Shown: positions 36,301-48,303 of the stretch, one piece after another
How the letters are laid out: each line of letters begins with the position of its first letter
Position numbering within the stretch: position 1 is the first letter of the stretch
Assembly: GCA_964035545.1 (NCBI GenBank)
Contig: OZ037770.1
Location: forward strand, 13,285,642 to 13,349,641
Direction of reading: 5' to 3'
Origin: Bugula neritina
Taxonomy: Eukaryota > Bryozoa > Gymnolaemata > Cheilostomatida > Bugulidae
Length of the DNA stretch: 64,000 nucleotides
The notes under the pieces: model-generated
The model's database searches: none
What the model was told of the DNA's origin: nothing
What the model saw: only the letters and a program-made list of their open reading frames with translations
Program-made: the position numbers and the translations under genes

Positions 36301-39300
36301 CTTCGCTTTCTTGTACACCTTGCTGATCTATTCCTGGAATGCTCTCTACTGGCTGTCCTAATTGCTGGTCATCTATCTGGTTTGGATCTGATTGATACAT
36401 GGCTTGTAGCTGGTTTTCGTCATTCTGATAATCTACATTTTGATTTTGGCCCATCATTTCTTGTTGAAATTGTAGCTGGTTTTCGAGCATAATTTGACTT
36501 TGATTAGTTGGAGTCATTCCACCTTCTATGGGAACAAACATGCTAGGTTGTTCTAGGTATTGGTCTTGATACGGAACTTGTGATTGATATGCATCAGGCT
36601 CTGCCATGTAACCTACATCGCCATATTCTTGATTATACATTTCTTGTTGATATGCCATTTCATCTTGATACGCTGCCTCATAGTTCTCATAATTTTGCAT
36701 GTCTTGTGGTAAATCATCTTGGAATGGTACATCTTGATAAGGCACTTGTTGCCCATTCATGTACATAAGACTTTGAGTCAGCGGCGTTTTAGTAGCTTGG
36801 TACACAGAATATGTTTGACCTAAACCTGCTTGTCGTTGAATGTATGATGGACTGTTCATTTGAGCCTGTGATGCTTGAGCTTGTTGGTATGCTGATAAGG
36901 TTTTACCTATGCCTCCTTGCGGTTGACCAGATGGGGACACTTTCATTTGACTTGGTGTCAAAGTATAGCCAGATAAATTTGGTGCCATTCGTAAGACACT
37001 CTGTGTGACAGCATTACTCTGGGGCTGATTTCCAGAGGCTGCAATCCTCATTAAAGACATTTGTTTTTTCTGGCTGGACAGCTCGCTATAATTCTTATAC
37101 TGTGACAATGTCTTGCTGATTGGTTGTTTATCCATAGTGTCTTTCTCCGCTGATACAGTTTTATTTTTCTCTACTGGCTTATTTGGCTCTGGTTGGTCTG
37201 AAGGAGTTAGAACACAAAATGGATCATTTTTTGGCTGTAAAGGACACTTTTTTGGCTGGCATTTTGTATCCTCTTCAGTTTCTTCATCGCTGGAAGACTC
37301 GCACTTATTCTTTTTCTTGCTTTGTTTGGTTTTCTTGCGACACTTTTTTGCGGCTTTCTTTTTCCTAAATAAGAGTATGTAAAAGTTCAAAAAAAATTTA
37401 GTTTAGGCTGCATCTGCTCAAAATTTGTAAATACTCTCCTCCAATAACTCTCTCTGCATGGCAGAGAGAGTTATTGGATAACACTACATGGTTACAAAAA
37501 TAGGAGCCATTATTCGTGTTAAGGTGGGCTCTATTTAGTATACACATAATATATATGAGAGAATGAGCGTGTGTAGAAGAGTGGCAATAGATTATCACTG
37601 TGTTGGCATCAATAATAATTATAATTATAATAGTGAGCGCCCAATTCGGAATGTTTAAACTGTGGGCTGTCACGATACTGGCTCTTTATCTTGGAGACGC
37701 CCAGTAGCCAAAAAAATATCGCCTATATAGCACGTAGAACTGATTCTACAGAACTAGAGCTACTAGGCCACAATATACTTAGTCAGTTTATACAGTAATA
37801 CCTGTCCTAACAAATCACTTTAATAGTTTGAATCAAAACAATTTGTTGAGAGACGAAAGTGGCAGCACTTACGAGTTGGCATCTGAGGAGCTAGATTCTG
37901 ATGTCTCATCTGTACTGTTTAAAGCTACCGTACCATCTGGGTCCCTGAAACATTGTAGTGGTCATACAACTTTTCGCATAAATAAAATACGTTAATTTCA
38001 ACCTATGAAGCTTATGTGGATGGTTAAACGTAAAGCTGAAACTGCAGCGATCTTTTACTCTGTTTGAAAAAGTGATGCCTCTTTAAATGGCCTGCAGCTC
38101 ACATTGCACTTGGAGCTCTGTACAATCTACAATCTCCTGTATACTAAATTTAAGTAAAGCTCTGCGATGAATGCATTACTTAAGGTTAAAACAGCACTCA
38201 ATTGAACATTTTTGCTTTTCTACTCTTAATATTATAATATTATACTTTCAGTGCATAAATCAGTTTCAAGCTGTGTAAGTTTATTAGGCTAGGTGACAAG
38301 ATTCTTTAGTGTGACCAAGTGACATACTTTCTCTCTGCGAGAATTGATTGCACTTCGGAGTCGACTTTGAGTAGCTTCGCCAAGTGGCTGGCACCTTGGC
38401 TTTTGAAGCACTGGCGGATCTCCTTGTAGAATGTCTGAGGATAGTCACAAACCGACAGGACTTGCTTGAAAGAACTGATACCAGTTATTTGTGAATCTGA
38501 AAGTAAGTTCAACTAGTTACTCATACTTTACTAACATTATTTTGCTAACTCTAATTTTTTTCAACTTATATTTGTATAAATAGTAATAGAATGTTGAAAA
38601 ATAAACCATCTGTTGAATTAAAAATATATAATTAAAAATTGCAATAGTTTTACATAATTTATATGAATGGGTGTTGAGTGAGAAAATTGAGAAACAAGGC
38701 TATTGTTTAATTAAGTTTGATTTGCTGATTAGTATACAGCTATGCAGGTACAAACTAGTTTAATTTGTTGTACAACCCAACTTCCTATTCTTTCAAAGAT
38801 GAAAAAATGACATGTTTTGTAATTCACTTAGTAGAGGAAATGAGCTGCTATCCACCATCAGGCAGAGCCAACCGTTGAACTATAACCCTTATAGTTTCAG
38901 TTCAGTGGAGCCAACCCAACCTCACCAAATTTTACAAACCAAATAAAGAGTCGGGTGAGTTTGAAAAATGGTAAAAGCAGCACCAAGCTGAAAATTATCA
39001 GTGTCTGAACTCTCCAACCATGCACTGCGTTTAGTGACCACCAACTCTGCGCTGCTTCAAGCGATTTCCTTCCTAAGAGCTTACTTTACACGGATTTCAT
39101 TGTTTATATTATACAACAGACCTTTAAATGCGCTTGTATTTTACAGCCATCTAGAATAAGTTGATGTTTCTAGAAGAGTCTATAACCACATGCGACTATA
39201 AATAGATGTTTAAAATCAACCTACTTGCGCTAAACTGGCGCTTCCCAGCATCAAAGAGTAGTTGAGCCATTCCCTGACTGTTGCACAGTTCCTTCTCCTT

Positions 39301-40687
39301 CTTGTCTTTTTCCGACTGGAAGAGCTGCTCGTATTGCTGCAGTTTAGAAGGAGAGCAGTCGTTGCTGTCATACATGTGAGCTAGCACAGACTGCGGCTTG
39401 TATTGGTACTTTGACTCGCACATGCTGTTGTACATTGAGAGAGGTATTGACGAACTCTCGGTAGCTTTCTGCTTGCCATTGCACTGCTCTTTACAATACG
39501 CTTCCCACAGTGACTCTAGAAATAAAGTTGTTATTCTATTCAATAGTCTGAATATGTTATGCTTAAGGATGGCTAATGCAATTCTGAGAAGAAAAACATG
39601 TGTAGCGTTTAGTCAGCACATTGAGTTTCGCCAGTGTCAAACAATATGCTATTTCTATATTCAACACATAGTCTGAAAGATTAACCAGATTTGCAATCTG
39701 TGTTGCTTCATCACATTCAACACCTGTAGTGCTGTAGGTACTTGAGACACATCATAGTAACTAGTAAGCATCTACTATGATGTATTTTATTTTATTAGCC
39801 CTATCAATATATTATATTGCACAGTAATGTGAAAGAATACTTATACTGTGCAATATCTTTTAGCTTAATTTATCGCATAATTTATATCAGAGATGTTTTC
39901 TCATTATAACCAAATACTGCCGAACATACCTGCTGTCGTAGGACACTGTGATGCTGACTTATCTTGATTGCGCAACCCGAGACTCATGGTTGACGTTCCT
40001 TCCGTCACACTTCCTCTCTGTTGGTCTTCTATTGGGTCACAGCCGCTCTCTGTTAGGTTCGTCTGATCTGATCTAAATGTAGATTCCAAATCATTGCTAA
40101 TTTATATATTTAAACACCATTTGTAATGGAGGTAGGTGCAGTTGTTATAGAGAAAGTCTGTGTTCTAAATTAAAACTTAGCAAATAAAGTTATCTTCTCG
40201 AGAGAAGTTCAACTAATGCCCCAAACCAAACGTCCTTTTTAAAAATTGAAAAGTTTGAGCCATCAAAATTTCTCCACTTATGCAAAAATTGTTAGTCTAT
40301 GAATTGATAGGTAAAAACTATAGATTGCTTTTTGTAAAACCACCACTAGTCCATTGTATCTATGTGAAACTTGTTAATATGTTGAAAAACATGCTGAGCC
40401 AATATTTTCAATACATGCATATCATACTAGAACTTCTAACCGTTTTAATACACGTTCTTTAACTTGCTTTTTCAATACATGTTCTTAAACTTACTTTTTC
40501 AATACATGTTCTTTAACTTACTTTTTCAACATGAATACTGAACTTACCCTGCTATCAAGTTCCACTCTCTCAGTTTACTTCTGATTCCGTTTTCGTATCT
40601 CGTAGATGCAAGAGCTACTCCAGCTCCAATGGTTATTAGTCCAGCGCTTTTTAGTATAGTTGTAGTCAGTGGAGGGCTATCTCCCAT
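33344..40687 (-). CDS. Unrecognised 1,611-aa Gln-rich protein with SQYSV repeats
   Basis: I do not recognise this family. Six minus-strand exons (40687-40548, 40072-39930, 39515-39225, 38496-38328, 37944-37873, 37364-33344) sum to 4,836 bases, exactly 1,612 codons with the stop. The start MGDSPPL is the first ATG in exon 1, after a splice-acceptor-like site. Residues about 10-28 (ILKSAGLITIGAGVALA) form one hydrophobic, glycine-rich segment followed by basic residues, so it could be a membrane anchor. Residues 95-270 are mixed and mildly charged, with several cysteines. A lysine-rich patch (KKKAAKKCRKKTKQSKKKNK) follows near 272-292 and resembles a nuclear or nucleic-acid-binding signal. From about 300 to the end the chain is rich in Gln, Asn, Ser, Pro and Tyr, with at least a dozen SQYSV motifs. 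The last exon, 4,021 bases, encodes 83% of the protein. Confidence 0.85.
33790..37110 (-). repeat. SQYSV-type coding repeats within the 4 kb exon
   Basis: Reading the minus strand, the motif [SN][AP]SQYSV occurs many times: YSVYQ, QYSVMIR, QYSVMLQ, SSSQYSVMLPG (three times), QYSVMAQ, NPSQYSVAPPRG (twice), SPSQYSVMAG, plus variants SQHSV, SQFSV and SQYGR. They are spaced about 25-60 residues apart and often alternate with PPNMSQVAVNQ or TPKNGSQ. More degenerate forms (GKTLSAYQQ, GQTYSVYQ, LSQYKNYS) occur near 36800-37110, suggesting the whole region grew from one unit. Copies are diverged, so this is an old expansion under coding constraint. Confidence 0.85.
37440..37478. other. Perfect 18-bp hairpin with ATG loop
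   Basis: CCAATAACTCTCTCTGC (37441-37457) is followed by ATG and its exact reverse complement GCAGAGAGAGTTATTGG (37461-37477). A flanking T/A pair extends the stem to 18 bp. It lies in the last intron of the SQYSV-repeat gene, about 75 bases upstream (in its sense) of the 4 kb exon. Confidence 0.9.
40440..40535. repeat. Three-copy repeat near the first intron donor of the SQYSV gene
   Basis: About three copies of a roughly 33-base unit (CAATACATGTTCTTTAACTT then ACTTTTT) lie in intron 1, ending a few bases before the exon 1 donor (minus strand GTAAGT at 40547). Confidence 0.65.
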
Positions 40688-40726
40688 ATCAGGGTGCCTG
40701 TTTCGTGAATACAGTATAATGTGCAC

Positions 40727-40856
40727 TTACTGTTAGGTGTCATACTCTGCACTTACTCTTAGGTATGAAACTCTCTACCTACTCTTAGGTATAAAACTCT
40801 GTACCTACTCTCAGGTGTAAAACTCTTTACTTACTCTTAGGTGTGAAACTCTCTAC
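40727..40856. repeat. Five-copy 26-base tandem repeat upstream of the SQYSV gene
   Basis: Five units of 26 bases begin TTACTCTTAGGTRTGAAACT. They lie about 40 bases upstream of the start codon of the minus-strand gene. Each unit contains, on the minus strand, ACCTAAGAGTAA, which resembles splice-site sequence. Confidence 0.85.
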
Positions 40857-43117
40857 TTACATATACATCATACCTTGCATACCTATATAGTATGATCATT
40901 ACTCTAAAGTCTAGCCAATAGTTACAGTTATAATCTATACTTTAATAGAATTTGAAATAGCGAAATAGCATATAAACAGTAACTGGTGAGTTGTGTTAGA
41001 TTATTATTACTTTTCATATATTATTCTATAATTTAATGGCATAAAATATTACTTGTAGAATATTAATATTATGAGCTGCAACAGTTTTAATATCAGATGA
41101 AGAAAACAATTTTTTTTAGATTCCTTTTACATTAAATGTAGTTGTCTTTAAATAAACTGTCTCAAAAAACTGCCCATTTTTCAAAAAAAAGTTTTCTCAC
41201 AAGGCTAATAATATATTAGATGGTGAAAACTTCTAGTTGCAATAGGGCTTTCATGTTTAAAATTGTAGCATGTATAAATGTAGAAAGTTTTTGTAGCAAA
41301 ACTGTGTTTTATGAAAAGCATAAAAATTAACTTGTTATCACATTTCACCACACACATCACTACAATCCTTTAGTACAGAGCTGCAACCTTGTGATGTACT
41401 TAAGTGGCCTTAGTGTAAGGTTAAATAGCCCTAGTATACATGTATATACAGTATATACCTCTAATATACTTATATATAGCCTTAACATGTATATACTTAT
41501 ATAATTATAGGCCTTAGTACACTAATATGACACTAATGTAAGCTTATATAGCACTTGTATACAGTTAAATAGTCCTAGTACACTTATATAGCCTTGGTAT
41601 ATCTAGTGAGTTGCTATAAACAAATCTTACCAGACTGAGAGAAAATTCTTTAGGCCGAAGACCTCATTATCATAATAACATAATTACATCAGGAATTCTG
41701 CCAACTGTATAATAACAATGCCATACCAACATTTCTCACATTCTTGTCATTACATTCATACACCACATTCTATTAAAATATATTCAATATTAAAATAATA
41801 TAATATGTTGCTCCACAGTAAAATTTGAATTTAGGAATATTAATTTATTGATATTGAAATTCGAGGCATCGTGAACAGACAACTCCGAAAGTTTATGATA
41901 TCTAGCATGTTTTGTATAATGTGCAAATGGGACTCTATCTTAAAGAGCCGTGCATTGTAAAAATATTAGAATCTATGACTGAATTAATGCAAAAAATTCT
42001 AATAAAGACATGATTTTCCCAGCTTAAATTTAGCGTGCAACAATTTTGTCTGCCTACACCATATTGTAGAAGTTGTTTTTTATGGCATTTATGATAGATT
42101 TAGTAATTAAACAAGCTTTCTTCGTATTTTAACGAAACAAATTAATAATGTGCTTGTAGACTGCTAGGAAAATTTAAATGTTAAGTTGCTTTTGTTTATC
42201 TTCTACATGTAAACTATAAACAAATATAAAGAATAATTCAAAGATAACTCTTAATAATTACATTAAGTAACCAGTTATTTATAAAAATTATTTTAGAGTC
42301 CTAACTATTTCTGTGAGAACTTGTTGTGAATGTTGGAGCCATTTCTTCTTTGTATTGTATTGTCATTCAAATTGTAGTCACACTTGATAGTTTAGATTTA
42401 TATAATATATTCAATATACTAAAATCTGTTACTTACTGAATACACCATAGGGATTGGAGACCTAGGTGTATTAATTTGCATTATATGGAACTAATATTCT
42501 GCTAATCATTTTCAATATCCTTTCAATGAAAAGCAGTTATATTGAGCTATTCAGCTATCAGCTATATTACATTAAGTTATATATATATATATTAAGCCAT
42601 CAGGTAATAAATATAGTATAGATGTCAAAACAATATATTATAATGATTATTTGAGTGTTTTTGATAGCTGCATATCTTGCTGTGTGGCATATAAAACCTT
42701 TTAAACTTGTGATATAAATAATAATCTTCTTTCTTTACTTCGCTGACTTATTTAAGGAAAAAATACCACAAATGCATGTTTCAATCTTTTGAAAGCATCA
42801 TTCTGGCTTTGCTGTGTTGATTACCCAATCTTTTTAGTATGAGCTATGCATGAAGTTATACATTGAAAAGAAAAATCAACTTTTTTTTAGTACTATATAT
42901 TATGCAGTAGACTCAAGGAAAATTGTGTAATCTAAGGGCAGGCGATTTGCAAATAATATGCATAAAATTATATTTATTTTAGCCTAAAGTTTGCCGCATT
43001 TTGCTTTTAAATTGGTTTATTACTTATATACAACACAAAACTTTAAAATAGTTAAAACATTGGAATTCTAAATTAATTATTGATACCACAAATATTAATT
43101 TTGGTATCACAAATTTT

Positions 43118-43161
43118 GTCTGTGAAAACCCACAGAATACATTCTGTGGGTCTTCACAGAC
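43118..43161. other. 21-bp near-perfect hairpin in intergenic DNA
   Basis: GTCTGTGAAAACCCACAGAAT (43118-43138 less one mismatch) is followed by AC and a right arm (43141-43161) that is its reverse complement at 20 of 21 positions. It lies just left of the segmental duplication carrying the TRIM-like genes. Confidence 0.88.
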
Positions 43162-43499
43162 CTACAGAGTGCATTATGTAATAAATGTTTTAGGAGTTGT
43201 CGTCTCACCTGAACCTGTTATTTGTGCACGCATCGCTTACTTGTTGTCTGCAAAGTCGCAAAATATCGTAGTTACATAGTGCATTCGCGAATTGGTTATT
43301 GGACTGACCAGGTTCTCGTTTGTAAGATCAGACGGGGAATCCCGTGCCGAGGACTTGCATAAGTTTAGGAAAAACTAAAACAAATGAAAAATAGAGATAT
43401 AACTGGATGAAACCATTAATATACTTGTTTGAATAATTTAAATGAGATAGAGTTAGGTTTATTTGGTATTGACTGTTGACTTTATAAAGCTATCTTTAA

Positions 43500-43880
43500 T
43501 TAGATTACGCCTGTTAGAGTTTTCAAAACTGAAACTCAAAGTCAGTCAAACTGACTTTAATTTTTAGGGTAAGACTGAGACTCATAATGCTATAGTTACA
43601 GTGTTAGTGTTAAACTGTAGCAAGGACTGGCGGATAGCTTTGTTTTACTTTTTTGATTAAAATTGAATTTGATGCTGATTGTGATAAACAATAGCGTTAC
43701 TGTGAGTAACACTGTTCGTCTTAGTCTTACTGATACTCATAGTCATAGTCACTAGTGATACTGATGGTGAAACTCAAACTGATTGTCATCATAGTGATAA
43801 TCATAACCATAATGATAGCACTAGCCACCACTCATAAGAAATAGTAGATTTTATGAGTATCAGAATGACCATCATAATGA
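43500..43880. repeat. Degenerate hexamer tract upstream of the first TRIM-like gene
   Basis: Loose repetition of six-base words of the forms CATAGT, GATACT, CATAAT and GAAACTCAAACT, each close to its neighbours by one or two changes. A shorter related tract lies at about 49880-49990 ahead of the second copy. Confidence 0.65.
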
Positions 43881-44147
43881 TAATCTAAGAAAATTTCAAA
43901 TTACAAGAACAAAGTTAAATTACCATGACCCTGGCGATCATATGCATAGTGACTCAATTTGCCACTAGAAGAGTCCATCTTCATATAATTTGCTTATTAC
44001 AATAACTTTTCTTTAAAAGTAAAAGAAACCTGCAACTTGAACTCTAACACCTCCTAAATGCACAACCGGAACAGTACAAAGCTACTAGTACTCTAGTAGT
44101 ACTAGGGTTACTATAAATAACTAAATTTATGTCATATTAGATCAAAC

Positions 44148-47100
44148 ATGGCGGAGGCTGAATTTACTAGAAGTAATCAGTGTGGATTTTGCTTTCTTCA
44201 AGAAGGTTTGGAAGACCCCAAATCGCTACCTTGTGGTCACGCTCACTGTTTATCTTGTCTGAATGGTGATTTTGGTGTTAACAATATGGTGAGATGTCCT
44301 TGGTGTAGGTAAGTTATAATACAATTCATCTCGCCAATACAGACTTATGTATGATTATAGAGACCCGAATAACAATACATAAAAGTCTAGTGAATATTCA
44401 CAGTCAGTTTTTAACGCTTAAAATCGTGATTATTAACTGCATAGGACACTATAAAAGTGAAAATAGATTTATAAAATCGTTGCCTGGTAGTTTAGGATGA
44501 CTTAATTCAAATCTAACTGTGCTATTTTTTAGAGAAGTGTGTAATGTGAGTATAGACAGTCTCCCGTCTGCTGATAGGGAAGATAACTCCACACCTTGTG
44601 ACGTCTGCACTAAGAAAGAAATGAAAAACATATCGGCTGTCATTTACTGCACTTATTGTCATAAACTCCTCTGCCAGGAACATAATGAGGTTAGGATTTA
44701 TCTAAAGTTGTTTACTGTATTGGCTAAATATTTAGTTTTGCATATTTAAACTCAATTTTAATTATTGTTTTGTTGATTCAGTAAACTTGATTTAATAAAT
44801 AAATGTCAATAATAGTAAATTAATATTTAGTATCAATGCAATCCTTTTCACTGACTGGTGATAGAGAATGCTTTGTAAAGTTTTTTCCAGTTGTTAATTG
44901 GTTTATCAATTACTTGTTATTTGATACTCTAATTAAATGATTAATCGTTTTGAATTTTTATCGTGCTATAAATAAAATGTTTTGATTTGTAATAGCAACA
45001 TGATGTCGTGTGTGATGACCACCAGAAGATGACCATTTTTGACTACAGAATACAAGCCAAGAGACTGGAAAAAAGAGTTTGTCCCAAACACACAGACCAG
45101 CAGATATCTCAAGGATGTAGAGTCTGCATTCAGTTGTTCTGTGTGCAGTGTTTATCTGGTATTGAGTCATGTGTTGGAGGTAAGACTTTCTTAGTGCTTA
45201 AAGAATTTATTTAGTAGCTAGCAGGTACAAGTAGAAGTGCTATTGCGTTTATATTTACATTTAGTTATTAGCGATTTAGTAGATATGAGTAGAATTTGCT
45301 TATCTAAAATAGATTATAAATAAACTCTCGTTTGTTTATCATGTCCCATTTCTGTGATATTGTAAAAACTCGTTTCCATTGTTGGGAATGCTCTTCCTAA
45401 CATCACCAATGACCTTTACAGAGATTCAGACCCTGTGTTTACTGAGCCAGTGTTTTAACCCCTAGACCACGGCTACTCCATAGTATTTGTTATAAATATT
45501 GTGAGTTAAAAAGCTGGTGTACATATGTTACAGGCTCATCCCATGACATGGTGAGTCTAGATGACCTGGTTCAACACATAACAGATTTGAATAAACTGAT
45601 TGGTACAGAAGAAAAAGTGTCTGCTTTCTTCAAAAAGATTTCCAAAACTGTGTCTGATTTTGACACGGCGACAAGAGATATGTTGGATGTTCTATACACT
45701 CAACGTGATGAACAGGTGACTGTTTATATTAGGGTATTATACCTCGTAGCACTTGTGTGTATTATATTAAGGTATAGGAGCTATTGAGCTATAGGATTTG
45801 CATAGAGTTATGTGAGCTGTAACCAAATTTCAAACTATATCTTATCCTCGTTAGCACTTCTGTGTGTTATTTAAAATCATGGTTTTGTTTCAACCTACAT
45901 AGAATTATGCTGAATTGCAAACAAATTTCAAAATACAGTAGACTATACAAGGCACTCATGTTGCACACCATTTATTTTGTTAATGTTTGTATCTTCCTGC
46001 TAGATGAATGCTGGGATTTCGTGATATAGAAAGTTCTAGATGATAAAATATCTTTGACTTGTAATGTTATGACTAAACTTGTAGCTCTCATGAAATTATT
46101 TTTCATCTACTGATCTAGTTGACTGAAGTGAGACTGAAATATGAGAAACTGGAGAAGGAATTCTTGGCTAGTAGAAAGAAGACTAAAGAGGAACTGAACA
46201 GATACATGGAGAGAGAAGTTGGAACTGTTTGGTCTGAACTGAGCAGGAATAGAATGAAGATAGAAACTCAGCTCAGACGTGACAATCAGGTGTGTTTAAT
46301 ACCATTTTAGGTAAAAGTGGCAAAGATAAATATGGCACTAGTGAAATTGGCACAGGTAAAAATCACATGGTATAAATGGCACAAATAATAATGGCACAAA
46401 TGGAAAGTACGTAAAAATGGCACACTGATGTTGAATTTTCTCAAACTCAAACTCCCATTTCCAAACCCAAACCCCAAACCCTAATATTGAAAATGTGCCA
46501 TTATTACCTGTGCCATTTGTACCATGCCATTTTTACCTGTGTTATTTTTACCTACTTTGCCATTTTTACTGGACGCTGTTGAATACTTGTCTGATTTCTA
46601 ATTTAAAACTTTTGCTTTTCTGCTACTGCCGAGACCATTTAGCTCGAGAACACAACTCTAGTAATATATATAGTAGGTTTCAGTCTAAATAGATACTATG
46701 TTGTTAGATACATTTGTAGTCTCCAGCAGGAGTTGAGCTTTACTCTGTCATCCAATCCTATATCACTATGAAATCTTATTGGAGAACTTCATAGTTTTGT
46801 TATTGTAAAATGTGTTGGTTATGACTATGGCGGTTTTATTCTCTGCAGATGTTGAAGTGAATCTGCATTTTTAGGGAAAAAAGTGCATCTACATCTCAGT
46901 TTGCTTGACATAATAACATATATAGTAGCATATATATTGTTTGTAAGTTAATAGACACACAGATATTGCTTTGGCTAGCTGCCGTATTATTGTGTTGTAA
47001 GCCTTCACGCTTGATTCTTTCTGCGATTTCTGTTCATGGTATTCTGTTACATGCTGAAATAAACTGAACAGTCAAAGGCATTTTACAGGTGGATCTGGTT

Positions 47101-48303
47101 GAAGGATATGCAGAGATTAAAGAGAGAATACACAGACTGATATCTGTTGAGATACCTAAACTAGAGCTGTGTGATGTCATGTCTCTAAAGGTCAAAGGTT
47201 AGTATACTAAACTATAGCTTATCAATTTCTACTCTATTAGTAAAATATGAGATTCTTATATATACTGTAAGATAAAGTTTCTATACTTTATAGCATCTAC
47301 TATACCTCTATTTGTAGATGTTATTTCTATAGTTTATAGTATCACTGAACCTCTATTTGTAGACAAGAAAAGAGACATAGAAGTAGAAGTGGTATCCGAA
47401 GCAGATGTATCTGCTGGTTTAAATCAAGGAGTGATATTGTATACTCTTCCTAAATCTCTCAAACTCATCAAATCTGTTGATATTTCGAGTAACTCTCAGT
47501 CTGTCTGTGAATATAAGGGCAACACTTACATAGGATTGTCAGCGGGAGGGATAGACAGAATAGATGAGAGTCTCAATGTTACCAAATCATGTATTAGTAG
47601 TGATAGATTTGTGGAATCGGTTACTGTATATAAGGACAGAATATATGTGTTGTTTCGGGAGAATTTCAGTAGTGCTGTCACTGTGTACACTCTTGGTGGT
47701 GACCAGGTGATCAGATGGTCTCATGAGGGTGAAAGTTTTCATTACAACAAACTTGTAATTATTGATGATCAGGTTGTAGTCTCTAATAGACTTCGTCAAT
47801 CATTTACAATTTACTCTCTTACTGGGAAGGTAGTTAAGCATGTGCCTTGCTCTCTACTCAGTTCAGACTCCCCGGTAGCTATATGTACAGCAGACAGACA
47901 TTGTGTAGTAGTTTCTGACTCTGGTTCCTCTCAAGTATTTAAATTAAACTTGACAACAGAGAAAGTCATCTGGACATGCAAGGATGTATCTAAGCCAGAA
48001 AGTGTGACCTGCTATAGAAGTAAATATATTTTGTTGGCCAGCTACAACAGTAAAACTATCTGGGTACTGGATGTAAAGACAGGTTAGTAGACCATAGTCT
48101 TAGCATTGTATATATTCCATGTATATAAATCAGAGAAGGTGATTCAGGCCAGTAGCCATACATTTAATAATGTTGCAGGTGAACTCTTGTCTGAATTACG
48201 GGAGGCTAAAGGCAAAATTACTGTGTATGCTCTAGCTATATCTGGGAATACCTTGATCGTATCTTCTGGTAAGAAGAAAGTGCTGTTCTACCAGATGAAC
48301 TGA
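44148..48303 (+). CDS. TRIM-like RING/B-box/coiled-coil/beta-propeller protein, copy 1
   Basis: Eight exons (44148-44308, 44533-44689, 44996-45179, 45534-45715, 46119-46289, 47089-47197, 47363-48082, 48179-48303) total 1,809 bases, exactly 602 codons plus stop. The RING finger is C13-x2-C16, C30-G-H32-x2-C35-x2-C38 and C50-P-W-C53. A B-box1-like finger uses C76, C79, C93, C96, C101 and H104. A B-box2-like finger uses C135, H138, C147, C150, C155 and C158. Residues 195-320 are charged and helical, a coiled coil of the tripartite-motif type. Residues 322-602 hold repeated beta-strand units (TYIGLSAGGIDRID, IYVLFREN, LVIIDDQVVVSN), as in an NHL or WD-like propeller. RING-TRIM proteins act as E3 ubiquitin ligases, with the C-terminal domain choosing the target; ligase activity here is inferred. 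A polyadenylation signal lies at 48352. Confidence 0.9.
45341..45482 (-). mobile_element. tRNA-derived SINE in intron 3 of TRIM-like copy 1
   Basis: On the minus strand it starts GGAGTAGCCGTGGTCTAGG, an A-box match, continues through GTTAAAACACTGG, and has a B-box-like GGGTCTGAATCTC (near 45423-45435). Next comes ATTGGTGATGTTAGGAAGAG (about 45391-45410), the same core as the SINE at 24743. The tail is not resolved. It is shared with the second gene copy, so it inserted before the duplication. Confidence 0.7.
46309..46573. mobile_element. Foldback (MITE-like) element in intron 5 of TRIM-like copy 1
   Basis: The left part repeats GGTAAAAATGGCACAA-type units and the right part repeats TGTGCCATTTTTACC, the reverse complement, so the element can fold on itself. 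The centre holds C-rich AAACCCCAAACCCTAATATT. No transposase is present and target-site duplications are not evident. Confidence 0.6.

Larger units (their letters stand above)
40688..44147. other. Divergent intergenic region between the SQYSV gene and the first TRIM-like gene
   Basis: No coding region is supported across this 3.5 kb AT-rich region. It holds a 26-base tandem array at 40727-40856, degenerate TATATAGCCTTAGTACAC-type repeats near 41390-41600, a hairpin at 43118-43161, and a degenerate hexamer tract at about 43500-43880. From about 43190 on, it is related to 49495-50370, the left part of the segmental duplication. A less AT-rich block at 43205-43370 ends, on the minus strand, in a GTGAGA donor and could be a non-coding 5' exon of the SQYSV gene. 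Confidence 0.5.

Noticed and set aside
33527-37382. Several plus-strand frames of 60-100 codons opposite the 4 kb exon
   Set aside because: They are antisense shadows of a long Gln-rich coding exon and have no splice or motif support.
46460-46490. Telomere-like AAACCCTAA sequence (also near 52555)
   Set aside because: It is a single short match within the foldback element, with no tandem array.
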